Part shown: one piece after another, positions 24,080 through 32,457 of the stretch
Layout of the letters: each line of letters begins with the position of its first letter
How positions within the stretch are numbered: position 1 is the stretch's first letter
Source: Longibaculum muris
Lineage (GTDB): Bacteria; Bacillota_I; Bacilli_A; Erysipelotrichales; Coprobacillaceae
Length of the DNA: 46,895 nt
Reading direction: 5' to 3'
Assembly: GCF_004343035.1 (NCBI RefSeq)
Contig: NZ_SMCQ01000024.1
Coordinates: forward strand, 1-46,895
Notes under the pieces: model-generated
Told to the model about the DNA's origin: nothing
The model's input: only the letters and a program-made list of their open reading frames with translations
Database searches by the model: none
Position numbers and translations under genes: made by a program

Positions 24080-25702
24080 ATGAAAACATTAATTACAACT
24101 TTAAATTCTAAATTTATTCATACATCATTATCATTAAGATTATTATATGTTGCTTGTTATCATCAATTTGATATTGATTTTAAAGAATATACAATTAAAG
24201 ATTCTTTAGAACATATTGTTGATGATTTATTATCAATGAAATTAGATGTTTTGGCTTTTTCTTGTTATATTTGGAATATTGAATATATCAAGTCACTTTG
24301 TTCAATGTTAAAACAAAGACAACCACAGCTTTGTATTATTTTAGGTGGACCAGAAGTGACTTATGAACCAGCTTATTTTTTAGAAAATTATGCTATTGAT
24401 TATGTAATAAGTGGAGAAGGAGAAAAAGCTTTTCCAATGTTATTAGAAGCTATTGAAAAGGATTTGGATAAGAATATAAGTGGTGTTAGCTATTTAGGTC
24501 ATGTGACAAATGAAGTTGCAATGGTAGATTTAAGTTATGTAGAATCATTAGATTCACCTTATCATTTAAAACAAGATCAAGCGAATATGGCTAAACGTAT
24601 TTTATATTTTGAAACAAGTCGTGGATGTCCTTTTCAATGTCAATATTGTCTTTCTTCATTAGAAAAAGGTTTAAGATTTTTTAGTGAAGATTATTTAAAG
24701 AAACAATTAGATATTATTTGTCATAGTGGAGCTAAGACAATTAAACTTTTAGATCGTAGTTTTAATGCTGATGCAAAACATGCAATTATGATTTTAGATT
24801 ATATTTTTCAAAACTATCAGGAAGGACAACAATTTCAATTTGAAATTAATGCTGATGTTTTAGATCAAAGAATTATTGATTTCATTAAAGAGAAAGCTCC
24901 TAAGAATTTATTAAGATTTGAAATTGGTATTCAATCAACCTATGAACCAACCAATCGTGCAGTTAAGAGAATTCAAAACTTTGAACGATTAAGTGATGTT
25001 GTTCAACAATTAATGAAGGATGGAAAATGTGATTTGCATCTTGATTTAATTGCCGGACTACCTTATGAAGATTATAATCGCTTTGCTCAATCATTTGATG
25101 AAGTCTTTGCATTTCGGGCTAAAGAATTGCAATTAGGTTTCTTAAAACTATTAAGAGGAACTTCATTACGCCATGATGCACAAGATTATGGTTATGTTTA
25201 TCAAGCAGAACCGCCTTATGAAATGATAGAAAACCATTGGATGAAAAAAGCAGATATTGAAAAGATTCATATGGCTGAAGATATGTTAGAAAAATATTGG
25301 AATAGTGGACGTTTTGTAAGAACAATGAATAAAGTGATGGACCAACAAACTTCACCATTTGATTTTTTCTATCAGTTCGCTTGTTTTTATCAAGATCATC
25401 ATTATAAAAAAATAGGTTATCAGTTAGATGAATTGTTTATTTACTTAGATCAATATTTATCAGATGATTATCATGAATTACTGATTCAAGATTATTTATC
25501 CTTATTTAAAGTTAAACCAAAAAGATGGTATCAACCAACTTTAAGTGCAACTTCTAGAAAAGAAGTGATTAGGACTTTAGCTGAAAAATACCAACTTGAT
25601 CAAGAGTTGTTGTTTAGATATGCGATTGTTGAGAAATTACAGGAGGGTTATCTTGTGGTGATTTATAAAGACTATCAATGTAAGATGGATATTTATAAAT
25701 AA
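24080..25702 (+). CDS. B12-binding/radical SAM protein (DUF4080 type)
   Basis: 540 residues. N-terminal cobalamin-binding-like Rossmann domain (about 1-150; LDVLAFSCYIWN, IILGGPEVTYE, YVISGEGEKAF). Radical SAM core with the cluster motif GCPFQCQYC (Cx3Cx2C) near residue 185. C-terminal DUF4080 region from about residue 370. Members are thought to be methylthiotransferase- or oxygen-independent-cyclase-like enzymes, but the substrate is unknown. The canonical His of the B12-binding motif is not obvious, so cobalamin may not be bound. Its 3' end overlaps the opposite-strand membrane gene by 89 bases. Confidence 0.88.
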   Translation: MKTLITTLNSKFIHTSLSLRLLYVACYHQFDIDFKEYTIKDSLEHIVDDLLSMKLDVLAFSCYIWNIEYIKSLCSMLKQRQPQLCIILGGPEVTYEPAYFLENYAIDYVISGEGEKAFPMLLEAIEKDLDKNISGVSYLGHVTNEVAMVDLSYVESLDSPYHLKQDQANMAKRILYFETSRGCPFQCQYCLSSLEKGLRFFSEDYLKKQLDIICHSGAKTIKLLDRSFNADAKHAIMILDYIFQNYQEGQQFQFEINADVLDQRIIDFIKEKAPKNLLRFEIGIQSTYEPTNRAVKRIQNFERLSDVVQQLMKDGKCDLHLDLIAGLPYEDYNRFAQSFDEVFAFRAKELQLGFLKLLRGTSLRHDAQDYGYVYQAEPPYEMIENHWMKKADIEKIHMAEDMLEKYWNSGRFVRTMNKVMDQQTSPFDFFYQFACFYQDHHYKKIGYQLDELFIYLDQYLSDDYHELLIQDYLSLFKVKPKRWYQPTLSATSRKEVIRTLAEKYQLDQELLFRYAIVEKLQEGYLVVIYKDYQCKMDIYK

Positions 25703-26180
25703 CATAAGAAATGATAAGTCCAGCAATAAAAGAGAATATCATATCTTGCATGGTATCATGGACACCGGTTGTATAGTGTCTTGAAGCATCATAGTTAAAA
25801 AGAATCAAGCCACTGTATTCAAAAACTTCCCATAAAAAAGCGATTGCCATTTCGACACAGTTCATCATAAGATAAAGGTATTTCTTTTCTGGAATGTGAT
25901 TTTTTAAGGTGAAATAAGCCAAAATAACAAAAATAGCACCGGATAAAAAATGCATACATTTATCATAGTAAGGGAAATTATAAAATTGACAACTTGTTCC
26001 TAATACTTGAGTAAGATAAACATAAATGAGATATTCTGTTTGATAAAGCTTATTTTTAACAAACAAAAGAGGAGCTAATAAAATTACAGAAATGAAAAGT
26101 GTATATTGGAAGTGTGTGAATCCAATATAAAGAATAGTTAAGATATAAATGGTTAAAGTTATTTGATATATTTTTTTCAT
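25614..26180 (-). CDS. DUF2238/YjdF-like integral membrane protein
   Basis: 188 residues from the MKKIYQITL start; an ATG at 26216 is also in frame but has no ribosome site. About five membrane helices with YYDKCMHFLSGAIFVI and FLWEVFEYSG, which match the conserved His- and Glu-containing helices of DUF2238 (YjdF) proteins. The tail runs 89 bases antisense into the radical SAM gene. The family's function is unknown. Confidence 0.72.
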   Translation of the reverse strand: MKKIYQITLTIYILTILYIGFTHFQYTLFISVILLAPLLFVKNKLYQTEYLIYVYLTQVLGTSCQFYNFPYYDKCMHFLSGAIFVILAYFTLKNHIPEKKYLYLMMNCVEMAIAFLWEVFEYSGLILFNYDASRHYTTGVHDTMQDMIFSFIAGLIISYVIYKYPSYIDSLYKSPQDNPPVISQQSHI

Positions 26181-26229
26181 AGTTCTATTATAGAAAAAAT
26201 AAATGAATTTATTCATGGAGGAAAGAAAA

Positions 26230-26757
26230 ATGTTATCGATGGTGGATTATGTTCATGAAAGAATACAATCATATCCTAAAGATTTAATAGGTGTAGATTT
26301 TACTATGGGGAATGGTCATGATACAGTTTTTTTAGCTGATTATTGTTCATATGTTTATGCTTTTGATATCCAAAAAGAAGCGCTTGAAAAAACTAAACAG
26401 TTATTAAAAGAAAAAAATAATGTCCAATTGATTTTAGATGGACATCAAAATATGGATCAATATATCACTTCTTTTGATATTGGTATTTTTAATTTAGGCT
26501 ATTTACCTTTAGCTGATCATCATGTGACAACCTTATTAAAAACAACGCAAATGGCTATTAAAAAAGCACTTGCTAGTGTTCAACAGGTTTTATTTATTGT
26601 TGTTTATCCTGGACATGAAGAAGGTTATAAAGAAAGTTTATGGATAGATGACTATGTTTGTCAATTAGATAGCCATCAATGGAATGTTTCAAGTTATAAA
26701 ATGTTAAATAAAAATCAAGCTCCTTATGTGATTGAAATACAAAAAAAGTCAGTATAA
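26230..26757 (+). CDS. mnmM: YtqB/MnmM-like SAM-dependent tRNA methyltransferase
   Basis: 175 residues from ATG 26230, placed by GGAGGAAAG; an earlier ATG (26203) lies before the ribosome site. Class I methyltransferase: VDFTMGNGHDTVFLA (motif I), YAFDIQKEAL (motif II), GIFNLGYLP (motif IV) and a terminal PYVIEIQKK. Length and the FNLGYLP signature match B. subtilis YtqB, shown to be MnmM, which completes mnm5s2U34 in tRNAs. Divergent from the DUF2238 gene with about 50 bases between the starts. Confidence 0.82.
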   Translation: MLSMVDYVHERIQSYPKDLIGVDFTMGNGHDTVFLADYCSYVYAFDIQKEALEKTKQLLKEKNNVQLILDGHQNMDQYITSFDIGIFNLGYLPLADHHVTTLLKTTQMAIKKALASVQQVLFIVVYPGHEEGYKESLWIDDYVCQLDSHQWNVSSYKMLNKNQAPYVIEIQKKSV

Positions 26758-26803
26758 TCATTTTGAATTGTTTCAAACTAATCTTGAAAGAAGGTGAAAA
26801 ACC

Positions 26804-26995
26804 ATGAGTTCAAGATCAAAACGATTACTTGTTCCTGAAGCCAAGAAAGAGATTGATAAAATGAAATTTGAAATTTCTGATGGTGTTCATCATCAAGGTG
26901 AAGCAATGTGTGATATTTGTGGCTCTGTTGGTGGTACGATTACGCGAAAACTTGTAGAACTAGGAGAAGAACAGTTAAAAAGACAAAATAAATAA
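26804..26995 (+). CDS. Alpha/beta-type small acid-soluble spore protein (divergent)
   Basis: 63 residues. LLVPEAKKEIDKMKFEIS and GSVGGTITRKLVELGEEQL are the two DNA-binding blocks of alpha/beta SASPs, which coat and protect spore DNA. Two features are unusual. The linker between the blocks is two residues shorter than in B. subtilis SspB and lacks the SEF part of the GPR protease site. It also contains a CDIC pair, whereas SASPs normally have no Cys. GAAGGTG precedes the start. Expression is expected in the forespore (sigma G), but no promoter was assigned. Confidence 0.82.
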   Translation: MSSRSKRLLVPEAKKEIDKMKFEISDGVHHQGEAMCDICGSVGGTITRKLVELGEEQLKRQNK

Positions 26996-27015
26996 GCAGG
27001 GTTTCCTGCTTATTT
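26990..27015. terminator. Bidirectional terminator
   Basis: AAATAAGCAGG (26990-27000) pairs perfectly with CCTGCTTATTT (27005-27015), loop GTTT. It ends the SASP gene and the convergent BrxF-like gene. Confidence 0.88.
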
Positions 27016-27016
27016 A

Positions 27017-27445
27017 TTAACATAAGATGTATTTAAAGTCACCCTGAGATACAGAGTAAATTAAATCTTCTGGGGCATCTTTACAGAAATGGAATAATTG
27101 ACCATCTTCAATTGTTCCATTCCAAGTTGCAACAACAGTGATATCTTCACTTAATTCTTTTAAGAAGGCTAATAAATCAATTTTATTATTCTTTGCATAA
27201 AGAATTTTTTTATTATCTAATAATAATACTTTTTGATGATAAGTTGATAAGAAATTTTTCATTTCATGCATTAATTGTTCGCTAGGTGTATGGGTAAATA
27301 TTTTATCTAAATCAACAATTGGAACGCCTGTTTCTTGACTATATTCACGAATTAATTTAGATTTTCCACTTCCTGGTTTACCAATAATGAGTAAAAGCTT
27401 ATGTTGAGCATCACTTAATTCCTCTATTTTCTTATTCATATCCAT
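27017..27445 (-). CDS. BrxF-like P-loop ATPase, orphan
   Basis: 142 residues. Walker A GKPGSGKS at residues 22-29, a Walker B-like strand KVLLLDN at about 71-77, and ITVVATWNG near residue 105. The pattern and length match the small ATPase BrxF of type 3 BREX phage-defence systems (VLLLDN and VVAxWNG are shared). No other BREX gene (pglZ, brxC, methylase) is in the window, so this copy is an orphan and may serve another purpose. AAGGAGA precedes the start. It could instead be a general AAA-type regulator; the family call is by recall of motifs. Confidence 0.6.
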   Translation of the reverse strand: MDMNKKIEELSDAQHKLLLIIGKPGSGKSKLIREYSQETGVPIVDLDKIFTHTPSEQLMHEMKNFLSTYHQKVLLLDNKKILYAKNNKIDLLAFLKELSEDITVVATWNGTIEDGQLFHFCKDAPEDLIYSVSQGDFKYILC

Positions 27446-27540
27446 TGCTATCTTCTCCTTTTTATATGTTTATCTGTCTTTATTATAGCATTAATTGTAA
27501 GCGTTTTCTACGAATAAAGAAAAGATTTTTGAAAAAGAAA

Positions 27541-27562
27541 AATGCAGCAATAAAACTGCATT
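27541..27562 (-). terminator. Terminator of the EIIB-ROK gene (minus strand)
   Basis: AATGCAG (27541-27547) pairs with CTGCATT (27556-27562). Read on the minus strand, the hairpin begins at the stop codon and is followed by TTTTTCTTTTT. Confidence 0.7.
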
Positions 27563-28970
27563 ATTTTTGTTCTTCAATACAAAGAATCAATTGTCCAAGT
27601 AATGTATATTCTTGTAAATCATCAACCTTAATAATTTCAGGAATATATTGTTTTGGTAGATAATTTTCCATTTCTTTTTTTAATTCCTGAATATGCGGTA
27701 TCATGGTACAGCATAGAATAACGACCTCAGGACTCACCATACTGACAATACTTGTAATTGTTTTAGCAACTAGTTCTAAAGCTCCTTCAGGAGTTTTAGC
27801 CAAAGAAATACGATCATTAGAAAGATCCATTGGTAAATACTGAGTTTCACCGGCTAAATGAAAACGTCCTCTAACTAATTGTCCATTAATAATAATACCC
27901 GTTCCAGAAAAATAATTGCTTGGTTGAAAGAGAAATGCCAGGGAAGTATATTTTTTTTGTGAAGCATAATAACCTACCGCAGCTGTATTGACATCATTAC
28001 CAAAAACAAAGGTTTGTTGATAACGTGCATTTAATAAAGATAATAAATTGCAATCTTCTAAACCATTTACATTTGCTGAAACAATACAACCATCATTGAT
28101 AATACCAGGCATAGAAATACCTACAGTATGAATATCAGGATATTGTAAAAGAACGGTATCAATGACATCATATAAATCTTGAATACAAGTTGTTGGTTTA
28201 ATAATTTCATTATCTAAAAGGATAGTGTTTTGTTCATCATATAAACGATAAGCAATATGAACTCTTAAACTATTTCTAAAAATGGATAATGAAAGTATTT
28301 TTGTGTTATTGTGGGTTGCAATTTGTAAAGGTAGAGGTGTTGCACTGCTTTGATCTTTACGACTTTGTTTTTTATCTAAAGCCGATTGAATTAAAGCTAA
28401 GGTTGCAGCTACATCATATTTTGCAAATACATGCGGAGGTATTTTAATAACAATTTGTTCCTTTAGAATTTCTTGAACTTTTGCATGCATATATGAAATT
28501 TGAGGAGCTAACATAATAATATCATATTGATCACCAACATTAAAAAGTTCATTGTATCCAATTGCAGTGATTTCATAATTATAATATAATAATTGACTCG
28601 CTTCATTTAATTTAGAAGCAAAATAAGATGTTGTTAAACCACCACTACAACTTAAAAGAATTTTTATCTTTGGTTTTTCAACAAGTTGTTGAATATTATC
28701 CATCATTTCTTTAAATAACTCAGTAGCATGTTTCATTGTTTTCATTTGGAAGTGAAGATAGAATTCAATTTCTTGAGTTGTTGTATTTGTTACACTAAGT
28801 TCAATGATATTCATACGATTAAATATAATTTCACTATAACTATAATTTGTTTCAATCACAATAATATTATCATGTTTTTCATCTAAATGAATACGACAAT
28901 GTGATTGATCTTGAATTAAAATCCATTCCTTAAAAATCATTGTATGAATATCCCTTAAGAATTCATCCAT
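27561..28970 (-). CDS. PTS EIIB-like domain fused to a ROK domain
   Basis: 469 residues. Residues about 1-95 are an unassigned beta-rich and helical region. Residues about 101-195 resemble a lactose/cellobiose-type EIIB: ILLSCSGGLTTS carries the phospho-acceptor Cys108, and IIMLAPQISYM is the EIIB APQ motif. From about residue 225 it is a ROK (NagC/glucokinase-like) domain with GISMPGI, the catalytic-base motif FGNDVNTAA and GTGIIINGQLVRGRFHLAGE. The ROK zinc motif CxCGxxGC and the first phosphate-binding DxGxT motif are missing, and no helix-turn-helix is seen. It may therefore be a phosphorylation-controlled sugar sensor and not an active kinase. Stands alone with its own terminator. Confidence 0.75.
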   Translation of the reverse strand: MDEFLRDIHTMIFKEWILIQDQSHCRIHLDEKHDNIIVIETNYSYSEIIFNRMNIIELSVTNTTTQEIEFYLHFQMKTMKHATELFKEMMDNIQQLVEKPKIKILLSCSGGLTTSYFASKLNEASQLLYYNYEITAIGYNELFNVGDQYDIIMLAPQISYMHAKVQEILKEQIVIKIPPHVFAKYDVAATLALIQSALDKKQSRKDQSSATPLPLQIATHNNTKILSLSIFRNSLRVHIAYRLYDEQNTILLDNEIIKPTTCIQDLYDVIDTVLLQYPDIHTVGISMPGIINDGCIVSANVNGLEDCNLLSLLNARYQQTFVFGNDVNTAAVGYYASQKKYTSLAFLFQPSNYFSGTGIIINGQLVRGRFHLAGETQYLPMDLSNDRISLAKTPEGALELVAKTITSIVSMVSPEVVILCCTMIPHIQELKKEMENYLPKQYIPEIIKVDDLQEYTLLGQLILCIEEQK

Positions 28971-29574
28971 AATTCATCACCTCTTAGTATCATTATAAAG
29001 TGAAATACATATTTTTTAATGATTTTTACTGTTTTTGAAAAAATTTTTTCAAAAATATTTCTTTTTACTAAAAAGAGTGAGATTATTTTATCTAATTAAG
29101 AAAGATAATCAATAAAAAAATAACATGTGTTAATTTATCAATGAAATCAAATACAATTAACGGAAGAATAAGATGAAATATTTTATAGTTTACAAATTTA
29201 GTATATATTTCTTGATTAATTATCTTGAATTTTTTAGAAATTTTTATTATCATATTGTTCAATGAAACAGGATAATTAATCAAACTTTGGTCGGGGAGAT
29301 TATTATCCTTTTTTCTTTCTATATCCTTAGCATAACAAAATGAAAAGGTGGGATTTCACTCTTTGAGTAAAAGGCCACCAGTAATCTTAATGTGAGGGTA
29401 AACTCCATCTAAAATTATTTAGTCTCACTAATTAAATTAAAGTATCTTTATTAATATTATTGAAAAGAGAAAATGATTCTATTGATTAATTCTTAATATT
29501 ATCAAATCCTCTCCTTAATTTAGGTATTTTCTTTTTCTAACTAGGGTAATAACCATTACGAGTTTTCAAGTGTT
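28971..29574. other. 604-base non-coding region with several stem-loops
   Basis: No credible gene. Between 29270 and 29428 there are three inverted pairs: GGATAAT (29270-29276) with ATTATCC (29302-29308); GGTGG (29347-29351) with CCACC (29375-29379) enclosing ACTC-TTT-GAGT; and GTGAG (29392-29396) with CTCAC (29424-29428). The stretch is less AT-rich than its surroundings. It could be an insertion-sequence remnant or a structured RNA. A 63-codon minus-strand frame at 29092-29283 is low-complexity and not called. Confidence 0.45.
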
Positions 29575-30420
29575 TTATTTTTTAAATACTGAAAAATCAT
29601 AATAATGATCATTACTTTGTATACCTACATAATCCATCATATAAAATCCAAAATCACCTAATAAAATATTGCCAGTTAAAAAAGTTGCCATTTCACTATT
29701 TAAAAATAACAATGGTTTTACCATCTCTTGAACATCTGCTAATCGTCCTGCAACACCATCTGTCTTTAATAATTCTTCTTTCAATCCATCAGCAATCATT
29801 TTTTCTGTCATAGCAGTTAAAGTACTGCCAGGCAATAAAACATTGATACGAATGTTATGTTCTCCAAATACTTTTATTTTTTTCATAGCATGGTAGATAA
29901 TTGCTCTTTTAGATAAAATATATGAAGCACCATCTACCATATGCTTTTTATTCAATTTTTCTAACTCTACATTGACAGCATCCCAGCCATTCATATCTGC
30001 AATATTTTGATATTCATATATGTATTCTTTCCAATAAACACCCGCCATTGAAGATATAATAGCAATTGCACCATTTGAATTCATTTTTTTTAAAGCATAA
30101 TAATCTAAAATATATTGGTTTGCAGTAAAATTAACATGGAATACTGTTTCAAAAGAGAATCTTTTATCTGCTGAAATTCCTGCTACTAAAAATAATTTAT
30201 CTATTTTATCAGGAATAAGTTCAAAAGCCTCATCAATAGATTTTTGAAATTCTAAATTAACTTTTATATAATGTATACCTTTCATTTGGGGATCAATAAT
30301 ATCTAAGCCATATATTTCTGCTCCTAAATGAATCAGTTCCTCACATAGACATCTCCCTATTCCTGAAGCCGCTCCAGTAACAACACATATTTTATCTTTA
30401 TAATTTAAATAATCTTTCAT
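29575..30420 (-). CDS. Short-chain dehydrogenase, 3-alpha-hydroxysteroid dehydrogenase-like
   Basis: 281 residues. NAD(P) motif TGAASGIG at about 14-21, LDI acid at the end of strand 2 (NAD preference), active-site Ser in AIISSMAGV and YxxxK as YILSK. The long insert between Ser and Tyr (about 40 residues, ending KKHMVDGASY) and the PGSTLTAMTEKM segment resemble the Comamonas 3-alpha-hydroxysteroid dehydrogenase/carbonyl reductase group. It oxidises or reduces an alicyclic alcohol in the cytosol; the steroid assignment is an inference. Last gene of the TetR-SDR-MFS-SDR operon, with AGGAGA before its ATG. Confidence 0.82.
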   Translation of the reverse strand: MKDYLNYKDKICVVTGAASGIGRCLCEELIHLGAEIYGLDIIDPQMKGIHYIKVNLEFQKSIDEAFELIPDKIDKLFLVAGISADKRFSFETVFHVNFTANQYILDYYALKKMNSNGAIAIISSMAGVYWKEYIYEYQNIADMNGWDAVNVELEKLNKKHMVDGASYILSKRAIIYHAMKKIKVFGEHNIRINVLLPGSTLTAMTEKMIADGLKEELLKTDGVAGRLADVQEMVKPLLFLNSEMATFLTGNILLGDFGFYMMDYVGIQSNDHYYDFSVFKK

Positions 30421-30438
30421 CCTTATCTCCTAGTACCA

Positions 30439-31614
30439 TTAAATATTTTCTGACATAACTTTTCTTGGGCGTAAAAAGAAAAAAGTACCAAACATTAGAA
30501 ATGCAATTGAACTAATTATAAACATATAACGAACATTTCCATCTGATATGTTCATAAATTGTCCTATGAAAGAAAAAACATATACAGAGATAGTAGGAAC
30601 AATTGTAGAACAAGCAAAACCTACACCCAACGCAGTTGATAATTGAGAACTTTTTGTAACTCTACTTAGAGAGTCCATACAATAAGTAACAAAGGTCATA
30701 TATCCAAATCCGGATAAGACATTACCTATATAAAGCAAAAGAAGATTTTCAGCTAAAGCTACACAAAGAAAACCACAAGCAATACATAGTAGGGTTGTTC
30801 CAAAAAGACGTTTTTTAAATATTTTTAACAAATAGCTAAAAACAAAACCACTAATAAAACAAGCAAACGAATGAACAGAAGATACATAGCCTGCATCTAC
30901 CGAACTTCCCATTCCTTCTGTAACAATAATATTGGACATATAGACAAGAATAGGATAAAGGAAAAAGATAATAACACCTTGTGCAATAATGAAAAAACAT
31001 GTATCGTGACTCCAATTTATACCTTTTTGTTTTTGGGATATTTCATCTTGCTGTGGAGGAGTAGGCATAATCATTACGCAAAACATTGGCAATAAGACTA
31101 TTAAATGATATAACCACATCATTCTAACAGAAATATTGACTAGCCATCCACCTATTAAAATAATAATCATGGAAGAAAGTCCTGATACACTTGATCCATA
31201 TCCTAACATTTTTGATCTTTTTTCATCTTGATAAAAAGCTGAAATACAAGAAGCTCCCATAGGCATGAAAATCCCATACGCAAAGCCAACCATAGCTCTT
31301 AAAAATATTAAAACATAAATATGACATTCTATAAAAAAGGGAGTCAAACCACCTACGAGTGCAAAGCCAAATGCAATAAACATTGTTTGTTTAAACCCTA
31401 TCTTTTTGACAAATGTACCGCTTAATAAATTGCCCGGCATACTAGCTAACATACAGATTGTTGAAACCATCGTAATTGTTGATAAAGAAACATCAGGGTA
31501 TAACTCTCCTAAACTTGCTAGAGCTGGATTGATGCCAGATGTGATACATTGTAAAATATAAATTGACAATACACAAATAGCTAATACTGAACCTGATATT
31601 TTTGAGTCCTTCAT
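30439..31614 (-). CDS. MFS transporter
   Basis: 391 residues with 12 predicted membrane helices. The cytosolic loop after helix 2 contains GTFVKKIGFKQT, a variant of the MFS motif A, and helix 4-5 has AMVGFAYGIFMPMG. TAGGAGG precedes the start. It sits between two dehydrogenases with gaps of 18 bases on each side, so it probably imports their substrate or exports their product. The substrate is not readable; a steroid or bile acid is one possibility. Confidence 0.88.
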   Translation of the reverse strand: MKDSKISGSVLAICVLSIYILQCITSGINPALASLGELYPDVSLSTITMVSTICMLASMPGNLLSGTFVKKIGFKQTMFIAFGFALVGGLTPFFIECHIYVLIFLRAMVGFAYGIFMPMGASCISAFYQDEKRSKMLGYGSSVSGLSSMIIILIGGWLVNISVRMMWLYHLIVLLPMFCVMIMPTPPQQDEISQKQKGINWSHDTCFFIIAQGVIIFFLYPILVYMSNIIVTEGMGSSVDAGYVSSVHSFACFISGFVFSYLLKIFKKRLFGTTLLCIACGFLCVALAENLLLLYIGNVLSGFGYMTFVTYCMDSLSRVTKSSQLSTALGVGFACSTIVPTISVYVFSFIGQFMNISDGNVRYMFIISSIAFLMFGTFFFLRPRKVMSENI

Positions 31615-31632
31615 TTTTCCTATGCCTCCATC

Positions 31633-32409
31633 CTATAAGACTTCAGATAAATCAGGATAACCATAAAGACTAATTCCTCCATCACAAGTTAAACTTACAC
31701 CTGTAATATATGAAGCATCATCAGATAATAGGAATCTTGCTGTTGTAGCAAATTCTTCAGGCTTACCAAAACGTTCCATAACAATGTTTTTATAAGCAAC
31801 TTGGCATGCGTTATAATTTTGAGTAAGAACTTTAATAGAAGGTGTATCTGTTAAACCAGGATTAATTGCATTGACTCTTATTTGTGGTCCTAGTTCCATT
31901 GCAGCAACTTTTACAAGTTGTGCGATTGCTCCTTTCGATGAACAATAGGCAGCATTTTCTTTCACAGGAACAAATGAGTTAATGGAAGATGTAACAACTA
32001 TAGCACCTTTTCCTTGTTCTTTCATATATTTTCCAACTGACTTAATAGCTCTTGCAGCTCCGAAAACATTCAATTCAAAAACCCATTTCCATGAATCAAT
32101 ATCATCATCTAATATTAAAGCACTATGTCCTGCACCTGGTTGATACAACATCATATCAATACATCCAAATTTTTGTATTGTTTGTTCAGCTGCTTTGATA
32201 ATGTCTTTTTCTTGAGTACAATCAACAGGTATAAATATGGCTTCACCTCCCTCAGCAATAATTTCTTGAACTACTTTTTCTCCTTGACTGTTTTGAAGAT
32301 CAGCTATTACTACTTTTGCACCATCTTTTGCAAATAATTGCGCTGTAGCTTTACCCATTCCTGAAGCTGTTCCAAAATCTAAGAAAACTTTTTCTTCAAA
32401 TCGTTTCAT
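31633..32409 (-). CDS. Short-chain dehydrogenase (SDR), second of the operon
   Basis: 258 residues, classical SDR. The cofactor loop reads GTASGMG, with the preceding residues LDF in place of the usual VTG, so the conserved Thr is replaced while the glycines remain. Asp of IADLQ indicates NAD. Catalytic Ser is in VVTSSINS and the YxxxK motif is YCSSK. The region MLYQPGAG replaces the common NNAG motif (no Asn). C-terminal DGGISLYG is typical. Together with the other SDR it could catalyse oxidation and stereo-inverting reduction of the same hydroxyl. GGAGG precedes the start. Confidence 0.85.
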   Translation of the reverse strand: MKRFEEKVFLDFGTASGMGKATAQLFAKDGAKVVIADLQNSQGEKVVQEIIAEGGEAIFIPVDCTQEKDIIKAAEQTIQKFGCIDMMLYQPGAGHSALILDDDIDSWKWVFELNVFGAARAIKSVGKYMKEQGKGAIVVTSSINSFVPVKENAAYCSSKGAIAQLVKVAAMELGPQIRVNAINPGLTDTPSIKVLTQNYNACQVAYKNIVMERFGKPEEFATTARFLLSDDASYITGVSLTCDGGISLYGYPDLSEVL

Positions 32410-32457
32410 ATTTTTATCCTCCTTCTATCTTTTATTATAGATAGGAAGTTCATATTT

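Noticed and set aside
27017-28970. A BREX defence island
   Set aside because: Only a BrxF-like gene is present; none of the methylase, PglZ, BrxC or protease genes occur nearby.
29092-29283. 63-codon minus-strand frame
   Set aside because: Low-complexity Ile/Leu/Lys-rich, TTG start without ribosome site, no terminator; treated as chance.
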